From the NCBI GenBank assembly GCA_963969595.1, contig OZ018409.1:31137282-31201281 (forward strand): a stretch of 64,000 nucleotides of DNA, given 5' to 3'. Source of the DNA: Neckera pumila (taxonomy: Eukaryota; Streptophyta; Bryopsida; Hypnales; Neckeraceae). The translations under genes were made by a program, and so were the position numbers. Position 1 is the stretch's first letter. Each line of letters opens with the position of its first letter. Under the pieces are notes generated by a model. It was not told the origin of the DNA. It saw only the letters and a list, made by a program, of their open reading frames with translations, and ran no database searches. This document shows positions 13,601-25,899 of the stretch, piece by piece.

Positions 13601-16600
13601 ATAATAGTTTAAAGATTTTTAAATTAGAATCAACATATACAATTCTATTGGTGGTTTTTTAGTATATTCATTCACTTTCTAATTCTATATTATAGGTTTT
13701 TCCAAAATTACTCAAATATAAGTTTATAATCACACTTTCAAAAAGACTTGCACACAAAAAATTTCATAAAAAATTTCAAGTAGTGATCTTTAGTATTACA
13801 TCAAAAATTATAAAGAACATTTTACAATATTGTTTATGATAGAATAAGGAGTTTAGAAATTATAATGACACACTTTTCTTCATGAAGATGTCCATATTTG
13901 AACAGCAAAGCACTTGCAATTGCTGCCAAGATTCCTAAAACATTTGTATTTCAATCATTAAAATATACTATGAAATTTAAAAAAAATTTAATTTTCTCGT
14001 GACTTCAACTAATTTAGTTATTAAATTTTTTCTTGCATAGTATTTAGAGTTCTAAATTGTACTTATAGTTTATTTGCATAGGAGAATGACCTTTAAAGAG
14101 CATGCTTTCAAATTTGAGTAAAGATCAAATGAGAACATGTCCAATTTTTATATAAACTTGTTTCTTTTATTCATCCAAATGCCTGATTGTTAGCATTTGT
14201 ACTAGGAATATTTTCAAATTTTTTTTAAATCATTATTGTATAGTTCAAAGAGCATGCACATGTTTTACCTCAAAAAATTGTATATTTTGAATAATGGCCT
14301 TCTATAACTGACTTTAAAAAATAATAGCAACTTTCTTTTGAAAAGCATTATAATTTGAATTTAGCATTCTAAAATCTTATAAAAAATTCTTTTGAAAATC
14401 ACTAATATTCAATCCACAATTAATTTTATAATTTTTATTTAGTTTAGGTTTGAAATTATATTGAAAAGTATTGTGATGGACTGATGGTAGATTAAAGCAT
14501 AAAGATGTAGTTTATGGGTCATAGATTACAACTTTTGCTTGACACAAAAATTAAGTCCCATTGTAGTGCCCTACTTGATAAATAAAGTTTGAACATGTAT
14601 CTATGATATCTATTTTTAGTATCATTTCTTGAAACATTTTTTGAAAGTAGGGTAAGAAATTTTCTAGCTAAGGATGTATATATTTTCCGATGATGATTGG
14701 TAGTAAATGTTACATTGCCTAATGCAAAAATACTTCAAGTTTAGACAATCGAAAACAAAGTTTTCCAATCTTAAATTTTGTAGGATATGTATATATCTAA
14801 ATGGAAAAATTTGAATCATTCCATTTGGATTAGTGATGTAAAAGTTTTGAAGAATCTTGTTTTGAGGGCAATCAAAATACTTTGTTGAAAAATTTGATGA
14901 ATATGGATTTTTTATTAATCAATTTCTACAATTTTTCAAGAAATAAAGCTTGACAAGGTTTATTTGCTATGACAATATCACCAAGGTGATTGATGTGTCT
15001 CAATTCCATTTTTAGACAAATAACAATTTAATTTTCCTCCCACCTTGTATCTACTAATCTACTTATATTTAACTAAGTTTAAAAGGATGAAAATCATGTT
15101 TTTATTATTGAGATCTACTCTTCAATCTTTTAACCAAATATTCTAACAACCTAGTCATTTTGAATTCAAATTTTACAGTGCAAAAGTTTTAGGCTAAAAA
15201 GATTCAAGTTCTAATAACCTTGTATAATAAAGAACATCACTATCAAAGTATTAAATTTTTTATTAGGATACTAATATATGCATATTTAAAATCCAACAAT
15301 TTATTTTGTAAAATTGAATTATTTCTTTGGATTTAAACATTACAATCAAACATTTACCAATAAGTAAAGACCCCACAAATGTTCCAATGAAGTACATGAA
15401 TGCATTCAAAATTCCATGTCCAGTGATTGAGACCCCAATAAATGACAATAATGTCCTGTGATATGTATAAAATTATCTTTTACAATAATATTATTAATGT
15501 TATATTAATTATATCATATATACAATACAATAATTAACACATTTGCAGTTTTTTAATCCAAAAAATATATGAGTTTAGTTAATGTTTTTGTTCATAAATA
15601 ATAAGATTGTGACAAAAGTAATATTTCTAAAAAATTTACTTAATTATAATTATGAATATTGTTACACATCACAAATTAAATTATATGCAATACATTGTGT
15701 AAATAATCAATAAAGAGATGAATGTATCTAATAAATAAGGTACTACATATTAGAGCTCACCTATAAGCAACAATAGCCACCTGCACAATTTAAAAAATAT
15801 ATATATATTAGGCAATGAAATGCCAATTATTAAAATGTCCTAAAATATAATTTTTTTTATTTTCACATCAATAATCTAAGTATCTAAATAGACTATAAAC
15901 ATAATATTTTTGCAACAAAATAAATCTTCTCATTTTATATTGAATAAAAAAATCATTGTGTTTATGTTATTTGATGGAATTTGATATCATAATGTTCTAT
16001 TCTAAAAAAATTGGGCAAAAAGAATTCAATATTTTTAGTATAAGTAGAAGAAGTCACTATTATAATCGTTTTGAAAAAACTTGAAGAGAAAATAGAAATA
16101 TGACCGCACAAATTGCAAGATACCTATGTTTAAAGTGAAAAAAAACAATTTTTCATCACATTGTGGGACTAGATTATTTGACTTTGAACCATCTTAACTT
16201 TAATTTTTTGCACTATAGAGTTTTGAGCTTTGAATGTTTAAGGTGAAGAATTGAGTTGAGTCTATGAAAAAAGTAAAAAATTCAAAAAAACTTACTTTTT
16301 ATACTTCAAAAAATCTTTAAGTAGAAGTAGGTACAAGATAGAAGGAAAATCTAAATTATTAATATCTCTAAAATAGAATTAAAATGCACTAATTCCAATG
16401 GTGAGATTGTTCTAGCAAGAAAATCAAACCATGGGGAATTTTTTTTTTAAATTGTAAAAATTGCATTAAAAAATGAATCCTATAAGTTATTTTTTCAAGA
16501 AGATGCTCTAATTGCCCAAAAAACAAGATTGTCTATAACTTTCTCATAACAAATCCAAATGGAATGAATCAAAGCTTTTCAGGTAGACAAAATACAATCT

Positions 16601-19600
16601 ATAAGACCAAAAGAAAATTTCACGGGGGGTGCACTTAGTGTATCTAATCCAAACTACGTGTGACCAAGACTTTGTACCCCCTATATTATATCCTAAAATT
16701 TAAATAAATGAAAAAAAAAAAAATATGAATATATTTTCCTAATTTGAAAGTTTATGTTTTGAATTATTGATATTTTTATTTGCTAGTGATAATTAGTTAC
16801 AAATTTTTGAAGTAAATAGATACAATGTAGAACTAAAAAATAACTTTCACACCCCTATATTATATCCTAAAAAATTGTCCAAAAAATGAACAAAAAATTC
16901 CTAAAAATAACTCTCTATTGAAAGCTCATTTTGAGTTGAATATTGATGCAACATTCATCTAAATGTGTTCTCTATAAATATTTGAGTTGAAAAATATGCC
17001 ATTTTAGGTTCATTTTCAACCTCTTCTAGAAATCATTCCATATTTCATTTGAGTTGGAAATTTTGGCAATAGAAACCTATAGTCATTACCAAACAATGCT
17101 TAAAATTTTAGGTTGAAATTATAGTTTATTAGAAACCACTTATTCGCATGTGGTTTGTAGTAGTAGAACCAAGTGCCCTCCCCGAGGAAAATTTAAAAAA
17201 TATTCAAATTTTTGAATTTTTTTGCTGACCCCTCTTCCCCCCCTTCTTTAAATTTCGACCTGTTTGGAATTTAACTTTTGTTCCCGGGCTCCGATTGAAA
17301 AAAATATATATTTCCACAAAACTAATCAACTTTTTAATCTTCAAAAAAAATTTCAAAAAAATCAAAATAAGATTTCTGCCCATAGTTACCTGTCCAAAAT
17401 TTATGTTTGTTATCCCAAAGGACAATGGTTTTTTAGGGGTTAAAAAAAATATCCAACCTTTGATTATGCAATTTTTAACGAAATATTGCATTTGATACTA
17501 CCTTTTTTTTTGTAGTGACTAACAACATTGGTTGAATGTACTTCATTGATTTTAAAATATACTTATAAGAAGTCAAAGGAAAAATGCAAGATGAAAACTA
17601 AGATTGGACTCCAAGGATATTTCTCTAATCTTATATTATATTTCTAAAAATTATTGAAAGTATCATTTATGAATAATAAAAAGATTACAAATAATGAGTT
17701 TTTGGTCAAATCAAACATTTTTTAAGAATTTATGACATTTTCTAATTCTATTTATTAATCAAGTTTGAAAGAAGATTAAATTTAATTGTATTAGAATACA
17801 ACTCTAAATATAATAAGCTAACAATATGTGAGGAAAATTGACTAGTCATATTTTAAAAACATGCGTATAATTTACAAAGAAATATTAGTAGGAAAGTTTT
17901 TAGAAAATTTCTTAATTCTTCTTCTCTTAAATGGCATCAATGACTTTTCAAAATACTATAAACTACATCTTTGGAATAGAAAGGAAAATACAAAAGGTTA
18001 GAAGAACAAACAAATTTTTTTAATGACTATTAAAAACTTACAGCATCATTTAGTACAGATTCGCCAAATACATAAGAGTAGAGGTCAGGATCCACCTCAA
18101 GTTCCTATACACCACATTACAAAGTATATGGTGTCTTCTCAATGCAACTTTGTAAACTAAGTAAGGAATATTATGTAAAGTATTAGTCATTATTTACTCT
18201 AATAATTTTGATTGGATAGCACAAAATAAATAAATTACATTAAATATTGCAAGCACTGTGACAGGATCAGTTGAAGATATAAGAGCACCAAATGTAAAAG
18301 ATACAAGTAATGGCATCGCATAAGTCCAACCCAAAAATCCAAATGTCCATCTGCTATTAGTCACATATCAATGATCATCAATGTATTCATGCAAGAAATT
18401 TGTATTAATTTTTACTTTAAAGACTATAGTCTTATAACAAGGTTTGAAATTTATTCTTAAGTGCTTACAAAAGAATGCCAATAAAAAATGTAGAGGTGAG
18501 TGTTCCCAAGAAAGCAAATGTACATATGGCGCCAAAATTTGAAAAAAATGGACTCTGCAAATTATATCAATGTAAATATGAATTATAAAATATAAATTCT
18601 ATATCTTTAATATTTTAAAAATATATGAAATTATACAAAACTTCAATAATCTCATTTATTTGAATTTTTCAAATTATTAATGAATTAGTTTTGGAAATAC
18701 ATGATGAATGTGTTTGAAAAAATCTTACTGGTTTTAAACTCCATCCAGAATCAGTATATGAGTAGATTTAGTTAAAGAATATGCCTAAGTATAATTCTTG
18801 TTCAACATTGTATATATTAAAATGCTAAATAAACTTTAAAACATTTAAAACATTTATTTGTTTCAAGGATATAATATTATAGGAGGTAACAATACATAGA
18901 AGAAAAAATTGTCGTTAAAATTGATCCAAGTCCTATTGTCAATATTATTTGATTTATATTTATTTAATAGTATATTTATAATATTAAAAATTAAAATGGA
19001 TTTATATACTTATATTGATTCATTCTACTAAGTAATTAAATCATATATATTATAATTGTAATGAATAAAGTAACATTAAGCCTATAAAATAATATAATAA
19101 TAAGATTATATTTGCTAAGATTACCCAAATTCTCTTTGACCACCAAAACAACTTATTATCAATCCAACAAAAGCACCTGAAGTCTTTTTCACAACATGTT
19201 CATGTTCAAAATTATTTATTTTAATAACTATTAAATATTCTAATTTATTATCTTAAAATGTACAAGATTCCAAGTTTTTATATTGAATGAAAAATATTAA
19301 AAAAATTGCATCTACAATGAATTTTATAAAAACCATATAATTTGCTCAGCTTGGACTACTCCAAATTAAGCATTATAATAATAATAATTGGAAATAGAGA
19401 TATTTTTAGTATCATTTTAAAGATAAAACTTCACATATGACAAAGGTTTCATATTAAAATCAAGTCAATTTCTAATACATTAACTTTTCCATTAAATAAA
19501 TATTCCATTGTAACTTATATTATTAATAATAATACAACTGTTGAGTTACATTTCCTTTAATATTTTTAGCAATGGGAGATTAAAGCAATGCTAAGTGTAT

Positions 19601-20138
19601 ATTTATGCAAAAATCAATAGATACTATTTCTAATTAATCATAGGTTTTCAACATTTGGAATATTAGATTACAAGTACAAGAAAAAATTGGAAATAATAAA
19701 AGTCACCCTTTAAAAATAATTGATTTGACCTAAGTTTGCTTAGCAACAATCATCTATTTTGATATTGCATTTATGTAGAAAATTAGGTGAATCATATCTT
19801 CCTAGTACTTTCAATTATAATTTTTTTTAATAATTGTTTAAAATGTTGAAATTCCAAAATGAATTTGAATTTTGAAACATGATCTTGTAATCCTATAAAC
19901 AATGTGAGGCTAGACATTAATTCTTTTGACTTATACATGCTTAAGAAAGTAATTTCTCACCCAAAAGTAGAGCAACGCCTGTTTCATGAAGAATGAGGAT
20001 ATTTTTACGCCGCATTACATGACCTATTACAAATGTACAACCTAGTACAATGGTTTGAAGTAAAATGGATAAACTGGGAACATTTGATGCTTGTTCTTGA
20101 TCTGATTTTGATGATGGAGAACTTGCAATGAAATTCAT
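7614..20138 (-). CDS. NHX5/6-like Na+(K+)/H+ exchanger, 17 exons, 493 aa
   Basis: Cation/proton antiporter of the endosomal NHX5/6 branch, expected to set lumen pH and K+/Na+ in Golgi, TGN and endosomes. Exons in coding order: 20138-19961, 19176-19125, 18932-18873, 18753-18729, 18554-18469, 18350-18239, 18104-18042, 15780-15761, 15455-15358, 13934-13874, 13322-13214, 12437-12340, 12166-12091, 8714-8597, 8501-8388, 8236-8148, 7736-7614; they sum to 1482 nt in one frame. Visible motifs: amiloride-type [12 protein letters not shown] (86-97), STDPVTVL (160-167), FGESVLND with the ion-site Asn-Asp (184-191), and [14 protein letters not shown]. The start is ATG 20138; the C-terminal tail is short and acidic, ending at TAA. 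Odd points: 20- and 25-nt microexons, two introns with U12-type signals, and very AT-rich sequence unlike the other genes here. Introns after exons 7 and 13 carry transposons. The family call is by remembered similarity to plant NHX5/6; organelle location is inferred. Confidence 0.9.
9326..9641 (+). mobile_element. Family B MITE copy B1 in NHX intron
   Basis: Ends CATTACATGAGATTCGGGGG and, reversed, CATTAGATGATATTTGGGGG. Internal stem-loop GCGTTCCC/GGGAACGC (about 9381-9403), then an A/T-rich core with a long T run. It is inverted relative to 10627-10929. Target duplication unclear. Confidence 0.8.
9695..9878 (+). repeat. Two-copy tandem duplication, about 93 bp
   Basis: GAACTAATTCATTTCA(A/G)AATGC starts near 9697 and 9790. 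Both copies run through CATAAAATAT and end in AGTGTCT. It lies inside the large NHX intron. Confidence 0.65.
10627..10929 (-). mobile_element. Family B MITE copy B2 in NHX intron, inverted to B1
   Basis: Same ends as B1 in reverse order. It carries two perfect 8-bp stems: TGACGTGG/CCACGTCA (about 10812-10838) and GCGTTCCC/GGGAACGC (about 10853-10875). Together with B1 it could fold NHX pre-mRNA into a stem of about 300 bp. Confidence 0.8.
16095..17447. mobile_element. Family A element, left-truncated, in NHX intron
   Basis: Homologous to 6240-7014 from GACCGCACAAATTGCAAGAT to the right end TTTTTTAGGGGTTAA (TTAA near 17444). The left terminal part is missing. The hAT-like element below is inserted in it. 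Confidence 0.75.
16621..17186. mobile_element. hAT-like non-autonomous element with 8-bp target duplication
   Basis: GAAAATTT occurs immediately on both sides (16613-16620 and 17187-17194). Ends CACGGGGGGTGCACTT and, reversed, CTCGGGGAGGGCACTT match at most positions. It splits a family A element at a point that is continuous in other copies. An 8-bp duplication is typical of hAT transposons. No transposase. Confidence 0.85.
18754..18872 (-). other. U12-type AT-AC intron in the NHX gene
   Basis: The 5' splice site reads ATATCCTT, the U12 consensus. TTCTTTAAC at 18779-18771 fits the U12 branch site (TTCCTTAAC) and lies about 17 nt before the terminal AC at 18755-18754. No GT donor exists between the conserved LPPII coding sequence and the next in-frame stop. 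Splicing at these sites restores [14 protein letters not shown] in frame and at the exact family length. The intron is 119 bp long. Confidence 0.88.
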
Positions 20139-21479
20139 AATGATTGTTGAATAGAATATGTGTCCACTTTTTTAATATTCAAAATTTATTCATATTTCCA
20201 TAAATTATCTTTTCAAATACATTTCCACACATTTTTTCTTCAAAAATTTATTATAAAGTTGATTGCATTTAAGAAACTTCCAAATTCCAACTTAATTGTA
20301 GAAGGATTACACATTCTAAAAAAATTATCTACCAAATATTGATCTCTGAAGATTAGACCAGTTCTTTTTATCTTCTTTTGATGTTAGCTATTCTCTTTAC
20401 AAATGAAATATTATCATTGAAGTCCTATTTGAGAATTTTGAAGTCTTTTGTTGTCTGAGAGATATTATGTTATATACAAAATCAGTGAAATACACTTATG
20501 AAACCAAAATTTTAAAAGTTGCAAAGATTATAAGCTTGAAATACATGCATTTCTTAAACCCTAAAGGTCTAAGAGTTCTTTGATAATATGCAATTTTTTT
20601 GAAATTTGCATTAATTTAAAGTTGTTAAAAATTTGAATATAAAATTATTCATACAAACAAATTTTGGGTAGAATTATGATTTAAACCATGCAATATATAA
20701 AATAAAATAAAATATGATTGTTTATCAAATGAAATTTTTTCAATCAATTTGATTGATTGAAAATGAAAAGAGATTTGAAGTTGAAAATTTCATTTCTAAT
20801 ATTTATGATAAAATCTAATTTTAAAAAATAAAAATAAAAAAATTTATTTTTATTTAAAAAAAGATTAGAAGTACCAATTTTAATTTTCAAATATTCCTCA
20901 AAAGTAATACATATTTTCTTAAACAAATTATTTCATTAAAAGTATGTGAAATTATATTTTCTATCTAAATAATGCCAAAAATTGAACAATAACCATAAAA
21001 TAGTTAGTTGGACATTTAGCCATTTAAAGATCAAACATTTGATTTTTGAACAATGAATGAATCAATGCAAGCATATTCCAAACAAACACAAGCTTGCTTA
21101 TTTCTATCCACTAAATGCTTTTAGATTCTAATATTAGTTTTGGACATTTATACATTATCTATTTTTCGTATTTTTTTTGCAAAATATTCTACCATTCAAA
21201 AAGCACAATTATATAATGGCTGCTAATGATGATTAACTAAAGGTTTGCAGCTTTAGAGACTTTGGAGACAAAACAAATATTGGATCTTAAAAAGAATGCA
21301 CTAAATATATAATAAATTAAAAAATTTACACGAAATAATAATTTAGAATTCAAGTATTTTAATTTCTAAAGAAATGAGGCACATTTTGGGTAGAAATTGT
21401 CAAAAATTGCCACTTTTTAGGGCAATAAGAAAAAAATGATTTTTTTTTTTTTTTCAAATTTCAACCGTACAAATTTGTA
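20139..21479. other. AT-rich upstream region of NHX
   Basis: No gene is seen. It should include the NHX promoter and 5' UTR, but composition is too biased to pick a TATA box. Short reading frames at 20160-20342 and 20744-20926 are AT-rich noise. Confidence 0.4.
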
Positions 21480-22632
21480 CTAGCCCCTAAAGACCATTGT
21501 CCCTTCAAGGGACAAATGAGATTTTGGGCAAGTACCTACAAGCTGAATTTTTGTCTTGATTTTATAAACAACTTTTTTAAAGATAGAAAAACTGATAAGC
21601 TTTGTGGGCATATAATTGTTTTTCAATCTGTGCACGGGAACAAAAATTATGCCCAAATAAGCTCAAAATTGCATTTGAATTTGAATTTGAATTGGGGAGA
21701 AGAGGCAACGAATTTATTTTTGCAAAAATTGAATTTTTTTTTTGAATATTTTTCCCTATAGATTATATTTTTTTCTATTTGGAAAGCTTTCACTACAAGA
21801 GAAAGGGGTGTTTTAAGTATAGTCGTAGTAATATAGTCTTTTAAGGGATGACCTTTAAATAAGGTTTTAGTAAAATTTTATTGAAAAGACAATCTTTTTA
21901 ATAAAATTTTACTAAAAACCTTACTTAAAAGTCATTACTTAAAAGACAATACTACTAGGACTATACTTAAAACATCCCTTTTTCTTGTGGTCTTTAATTC
22001 ATTGCATTTGAATTTGTTAAGAGAAAGTTATGGACAATCTTATTTTTTGGGCACTTAGAGGATCTTTCGGAACAAAATAACTTGTAGGATTCATTTTTGA
22101 ATGCAAATTTAAAATTTTTTCAAAAATAAAGTTCAATATGGTTTAATTTTTTTGTTAGAAAAATCTCACCATTGGAATTAGTACATTTTAATTCCATATA
22201 AAAGGTTTTAATATTTTAGATGTGCTGTCTATCTCATACCTACTTCTATTTAATAATTTTTTTAAAAATAAAAATTATGTTTTTTTGAATTTTAATTTTT
22301 TTTGCTAGACTCTCAACTCAATTCTACACTATAAAGGTTTAAATCTCAAAACTGTGTAGTGCAAAAATTTAAAGTTAAAAATGTTCAAAGTCAAAATATG
22401 TAGTCCCAAAATGTGCTAGAAAATTTGTTTTTTCACCTTAAACGCAAATATCTTGCAATCTGTGCAGTCAAAAATTCTGAAATTTTATTCCACACATTCT
22501 CATACTAGTTAAGTGTAAGATCATACGATTAGATGTGCAAGAAAAACAGTTTTCAAATTTTTTTTACTCTTTGCAATAGAAATATCAGTCTTGAGTGTTT
22601 TTGCAAGAAAAAGGCCTTGGGTTAGGGGCTAG
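21480..22632. mobile_element. Family A element, inverted, flanked by CTAG
   Basis: CTAG|CCCCTAAAGACC at left and TTAGGGG|CTAG at right (22629-22632). The interior is the reverse complement of 6088-7014. CTAG instead of TTAA on both sides shows a 4-bp duplication that is not strictly TTAA. It carries the CACTA-like insertion at 21791-21992. Confidence 0.75.
21791..21992. mobile_element. CACTA-like fold-back element with TTT target duplication
   Basis: Ends CACTACAAGAGAAAGGGGTG and, reversed, GACCACAAGAAAAAGGGATG. TTT lies directly on both sides (21788-21790, 21993-21995). The 202-bp element is almost all inverted arms. CACTACAAGA ends with 3-bp duplications are typical of CACTA/En-Spm. The empty site is known from uninterrupted family A copies. 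Confidence 0.85.
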
Positions 22633-23070
22633 ACTTCTCTAGGAATGTGTGAAAAAATTTCAGAAACTTTGACCGCACAAATTGAAAGATTGTAACGTTT
22701 GATGTTAGGAGAATGTTTTTTTTCCAACCTTGCCCAATAGGGCCAACAAACTTTAATTCCTTCTAGAGTGAGATTTATACACTACATATGGTTATGCTTT
22801 TGACATTTGCATCTTGTATCATGTAAGTTACATACTTGCCAAATTTCAAAATTATAGGAGGAATTTTGCTCATGCTGCCTTAAGCTGCCCGAGCTTCTTG
22901 AGCTTTCCCAAAAATTCAGGGTTGCATAACTTTTGATACGGGAATCTGATTAGAAAAAAAATTAGATTTTCAACAAGGGGGTATATATTTACACATTGTG
23001 TCCAAATTTTATGAATCTACCCAAGATTTCAAGCATATATTGAACAGACACTTGGTCCTTTAGGGGTTAA
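22633..23070. mobile_element. Second family A relative, right end with TTAA
   Basis: Ends GGTCCTTTAGGGG|TTAA (23067-23070). 22840-23066 is similar in the same orientation to 7315-7557. The left end merges with the neighbouring copy. Confidence 0.55.
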
Positions 23071-25899
23071 AATTGTGAATGATTTGTAATGTTTAAAACT
23101 TAATAATTTTACAAAAAAGTTGTGCCTCAAAAAACTCCGATTTTTATAAATTGCTTTTGAAAACTTGTGGCAAGGTTGTCATTAATTTGTTCCAATAACA
23201 AATTTTTTCTAGTTGATAGGATGATTAGGGTCCTTCAATAACAACTTAAAAATATATATATATATATATATATTTATTATAATTAGAACTTCACATTCTC
23301 AATTTAAAGACTGTTTTATTTCAGTCTTAATTTTGGTAAAAATCATTGAAAATCACAAATTTTCAATCCACAATATATTAGACAGAATTTTGAATTTTTG
23401 ATTTCAAATATCATTGATATACATTGGTTGGTGCAATGATTAGAAAAATATTGAAACTTTTTCCTAATTACTCCACTATAAATTTGGAAGGGAAATATTA
23501 ACAAACTTGTATGCATTTGACTCCAAATTTGTTGGTATGGATTGGTGTGATTTTAACAATGCTACAAATTTACATTCTAGGCCTAATAAGTACTTTTTGC
23601 TAAGTGCACATATCAATAATATTTGAAATTTGTAGCATTGTTACTTATTTGCTACTTAACATTTGCTTGCAAGCCCTTTGCTTGAATACTTGCAAGCAAA
23701 GAGCAATATTGTGCACATATCAACAATAGTTAGTCATTATATTGCTTTGCATGGACAAGTTTTGATTTCAAGGTCACTCAAGGGTTACAATATTAAAATT
23801 TGAAATTATTTTTGCTCAAAAAAGTTGTCTAAAATTGGATAGCAACCATAAACTATTGAATTGAATATGATGAATTAACAAAATATGCATACTAAATTTA
23901 GTTAAAATATTTTGTTACAAAATCTATAAATGCAAAATGGTGATATAAGAATATTTAGATCTCTTATAAAATATGACTTCATAATTTTCTTTTGAAATTT
24001 GTATTAAAATAGAAGTTACTATAGAGTAACCATTGGAACCTTTCAAGAAGTTTTGAGATCGGTTTAGATCATAGCTTCCCCATGTTTGAAACTTATTACA
24101 AATCAATTCAAAGTTACAATCCATACCATTGAAATTCCATTATGATAAAATGATGAATTGAACCTTCGTTTAGTATGTATGCATAAAAGATTTTTTTTGT
24201 ATGCCACCAAAAAGGCAAAAATATCCATTTAGGGATTAATCCTAGAACTTCTAAGGAACTAAATATCCAACTAGGAATTAACCCTGGAACAAGAAAAGAA
24301 GGTTGTTAGAAGATGTAAATCAATTTTTTTCATTAATTCTTTTGGGTGGTACACTTGTTCTTTCCACTTTTCATATGCACTAAAAAATATCATGGGTATC
24401 TTGCATATTTTTGTATGAATTTTGATGTATACCACAGATGACCATATAGTATATATATATATATATATATGTATATATGAACAAATGGAAAACCCATTTC
24501 ATTAAAAAAATCCACATACAAAATAGCCAAGCTGGAAGGCTAGACAATGAAGAGAGAAAGAGCATTGAGAAAAAAAGAAATTGAAAGGAATCCAAGAAGA
24601 GACTACAAAAACTTATAGCAAGAGGGACCCTTCCTGTTCCACCTAATGTGGTCATTGTGGCGAGAGGCAAGAATCAATGACTAAAACCAAATCTTGTCGA
24701 ACTCAACCCAAAAGTATCTAATCCAATAAGGTCTATAACCTACAGTATATAAGGTAGTATGACCTATAGATCTATATCATATAGTATATTCAACAACTTC
24801 CAACTCTTTGCACTAGATATGAATTTCACTCAAGAAAATGATCATTTTTGAATTTGAATGATCTTTTCTGATAGTGAAAGCACATCCAATATATATTTTA
24901 TTCCAATTCCAATTTTTCAAAAATTCTAAAAAACAAATATATCATTAAACTTTGATTATTGGGCCTATTACTGATGGTTTACTAGCTTTCTATTTATAGA
25001 ACTCCATGGAAAATCGGATTACAGTAAAAAAAAATCACTATATGGAACACATATGGTGAAAATTTCAAATTTTTTGAACTAATTTTGTAGTAGATATGAA
25101 GTTTTTGAGCTAGTATAAATTTTTCTACATTTACTTCAAAATATTTTTTTTTGACACAAGTTTGTTGAACACATTGCAAGAGGCTGATTGCACACCAAAT
25201 ATATACAACCTATCCTCACCAAGTATTGAACTCACAACCACACCAATCAATTTTCTTCAAATTTGAGTGAGAATGAATCTGAAAAGTTTATGATTCATAG
25301 AAGACATGTGATTTCTTCTTTGAAAAATGAAATAATTCTCACTCAAACTTACTTGCAAAATAGAGGAAACAAAGAGAAGAAAATTGGGACAGATTACATG
25401 GTCATAGGCTCTATCCTTCCAGGGTTAACAGTTCCTAAACTGAGAATTCCAGAAGTTGCATAAGCAAGAAGGCAGAATATCACTTAGAGATTTCAGTCAC
25501 CTCAAATTTTGGAAACATTTAATTCACAATTTCACTACTATCCTCTGCACAGTTCTCATATCCAAAATATAGCATCCGTGTGAAAGTTTAGCGATCAACC
25601 CATCCAATTATTTCTATTTTTCCAAGAGAGATGAACTCATATCCATTTCGAGACTCGACTTAATTGACCAATACTGTTTGCAGAGTGATAATTCTACATC
25701 TCGAAACGAGAGAGTATTAAAACTAAGCAACATATTGCATTTCTGTGTGCATTAATTGTTCAGAAAATTACCAGTCCCGATTGGACAGAGCAATACAGGA
25801 ATTTACAATTTTAGGAGTGATGAGAAGAAAAAATTCGAGCTGGGTTCATCAATTCATCTTCGAGATGTTTTACAATTATAAACAAGTCATAGCAAATAC
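23071..25899. other. AT-rich intergenic DNA, no gene seen
   Basis: Contains TA-repeats at about 23252-23273 and 24450-24471. Reading frames at 23924-24124, 24380-24670, 24994-25179 and 25263-25463 show no recognisable domain or splice support. Confidence 0.4.

Larger units (their letters stand above)
15781..18041 (-). other. 2.3-kb NHX intron filled by nested transposons
   Basis: The intron between GCT|GTAAGT (18041) and GTGCAG|GTGGC (15781). It contains a family A element (about 16095-17447) interrupted by a hAT-like element (16621-17186). Apparent reading frames at 17204-17495 are inside the repeat. Confidence 0.85.

Noticed and set aside
17204..17495. Opposed short frames with repeated lysine-rich segments
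   Set aside because: Inside a family A transposon; the same sequence recurs at other copies without conserved frame.
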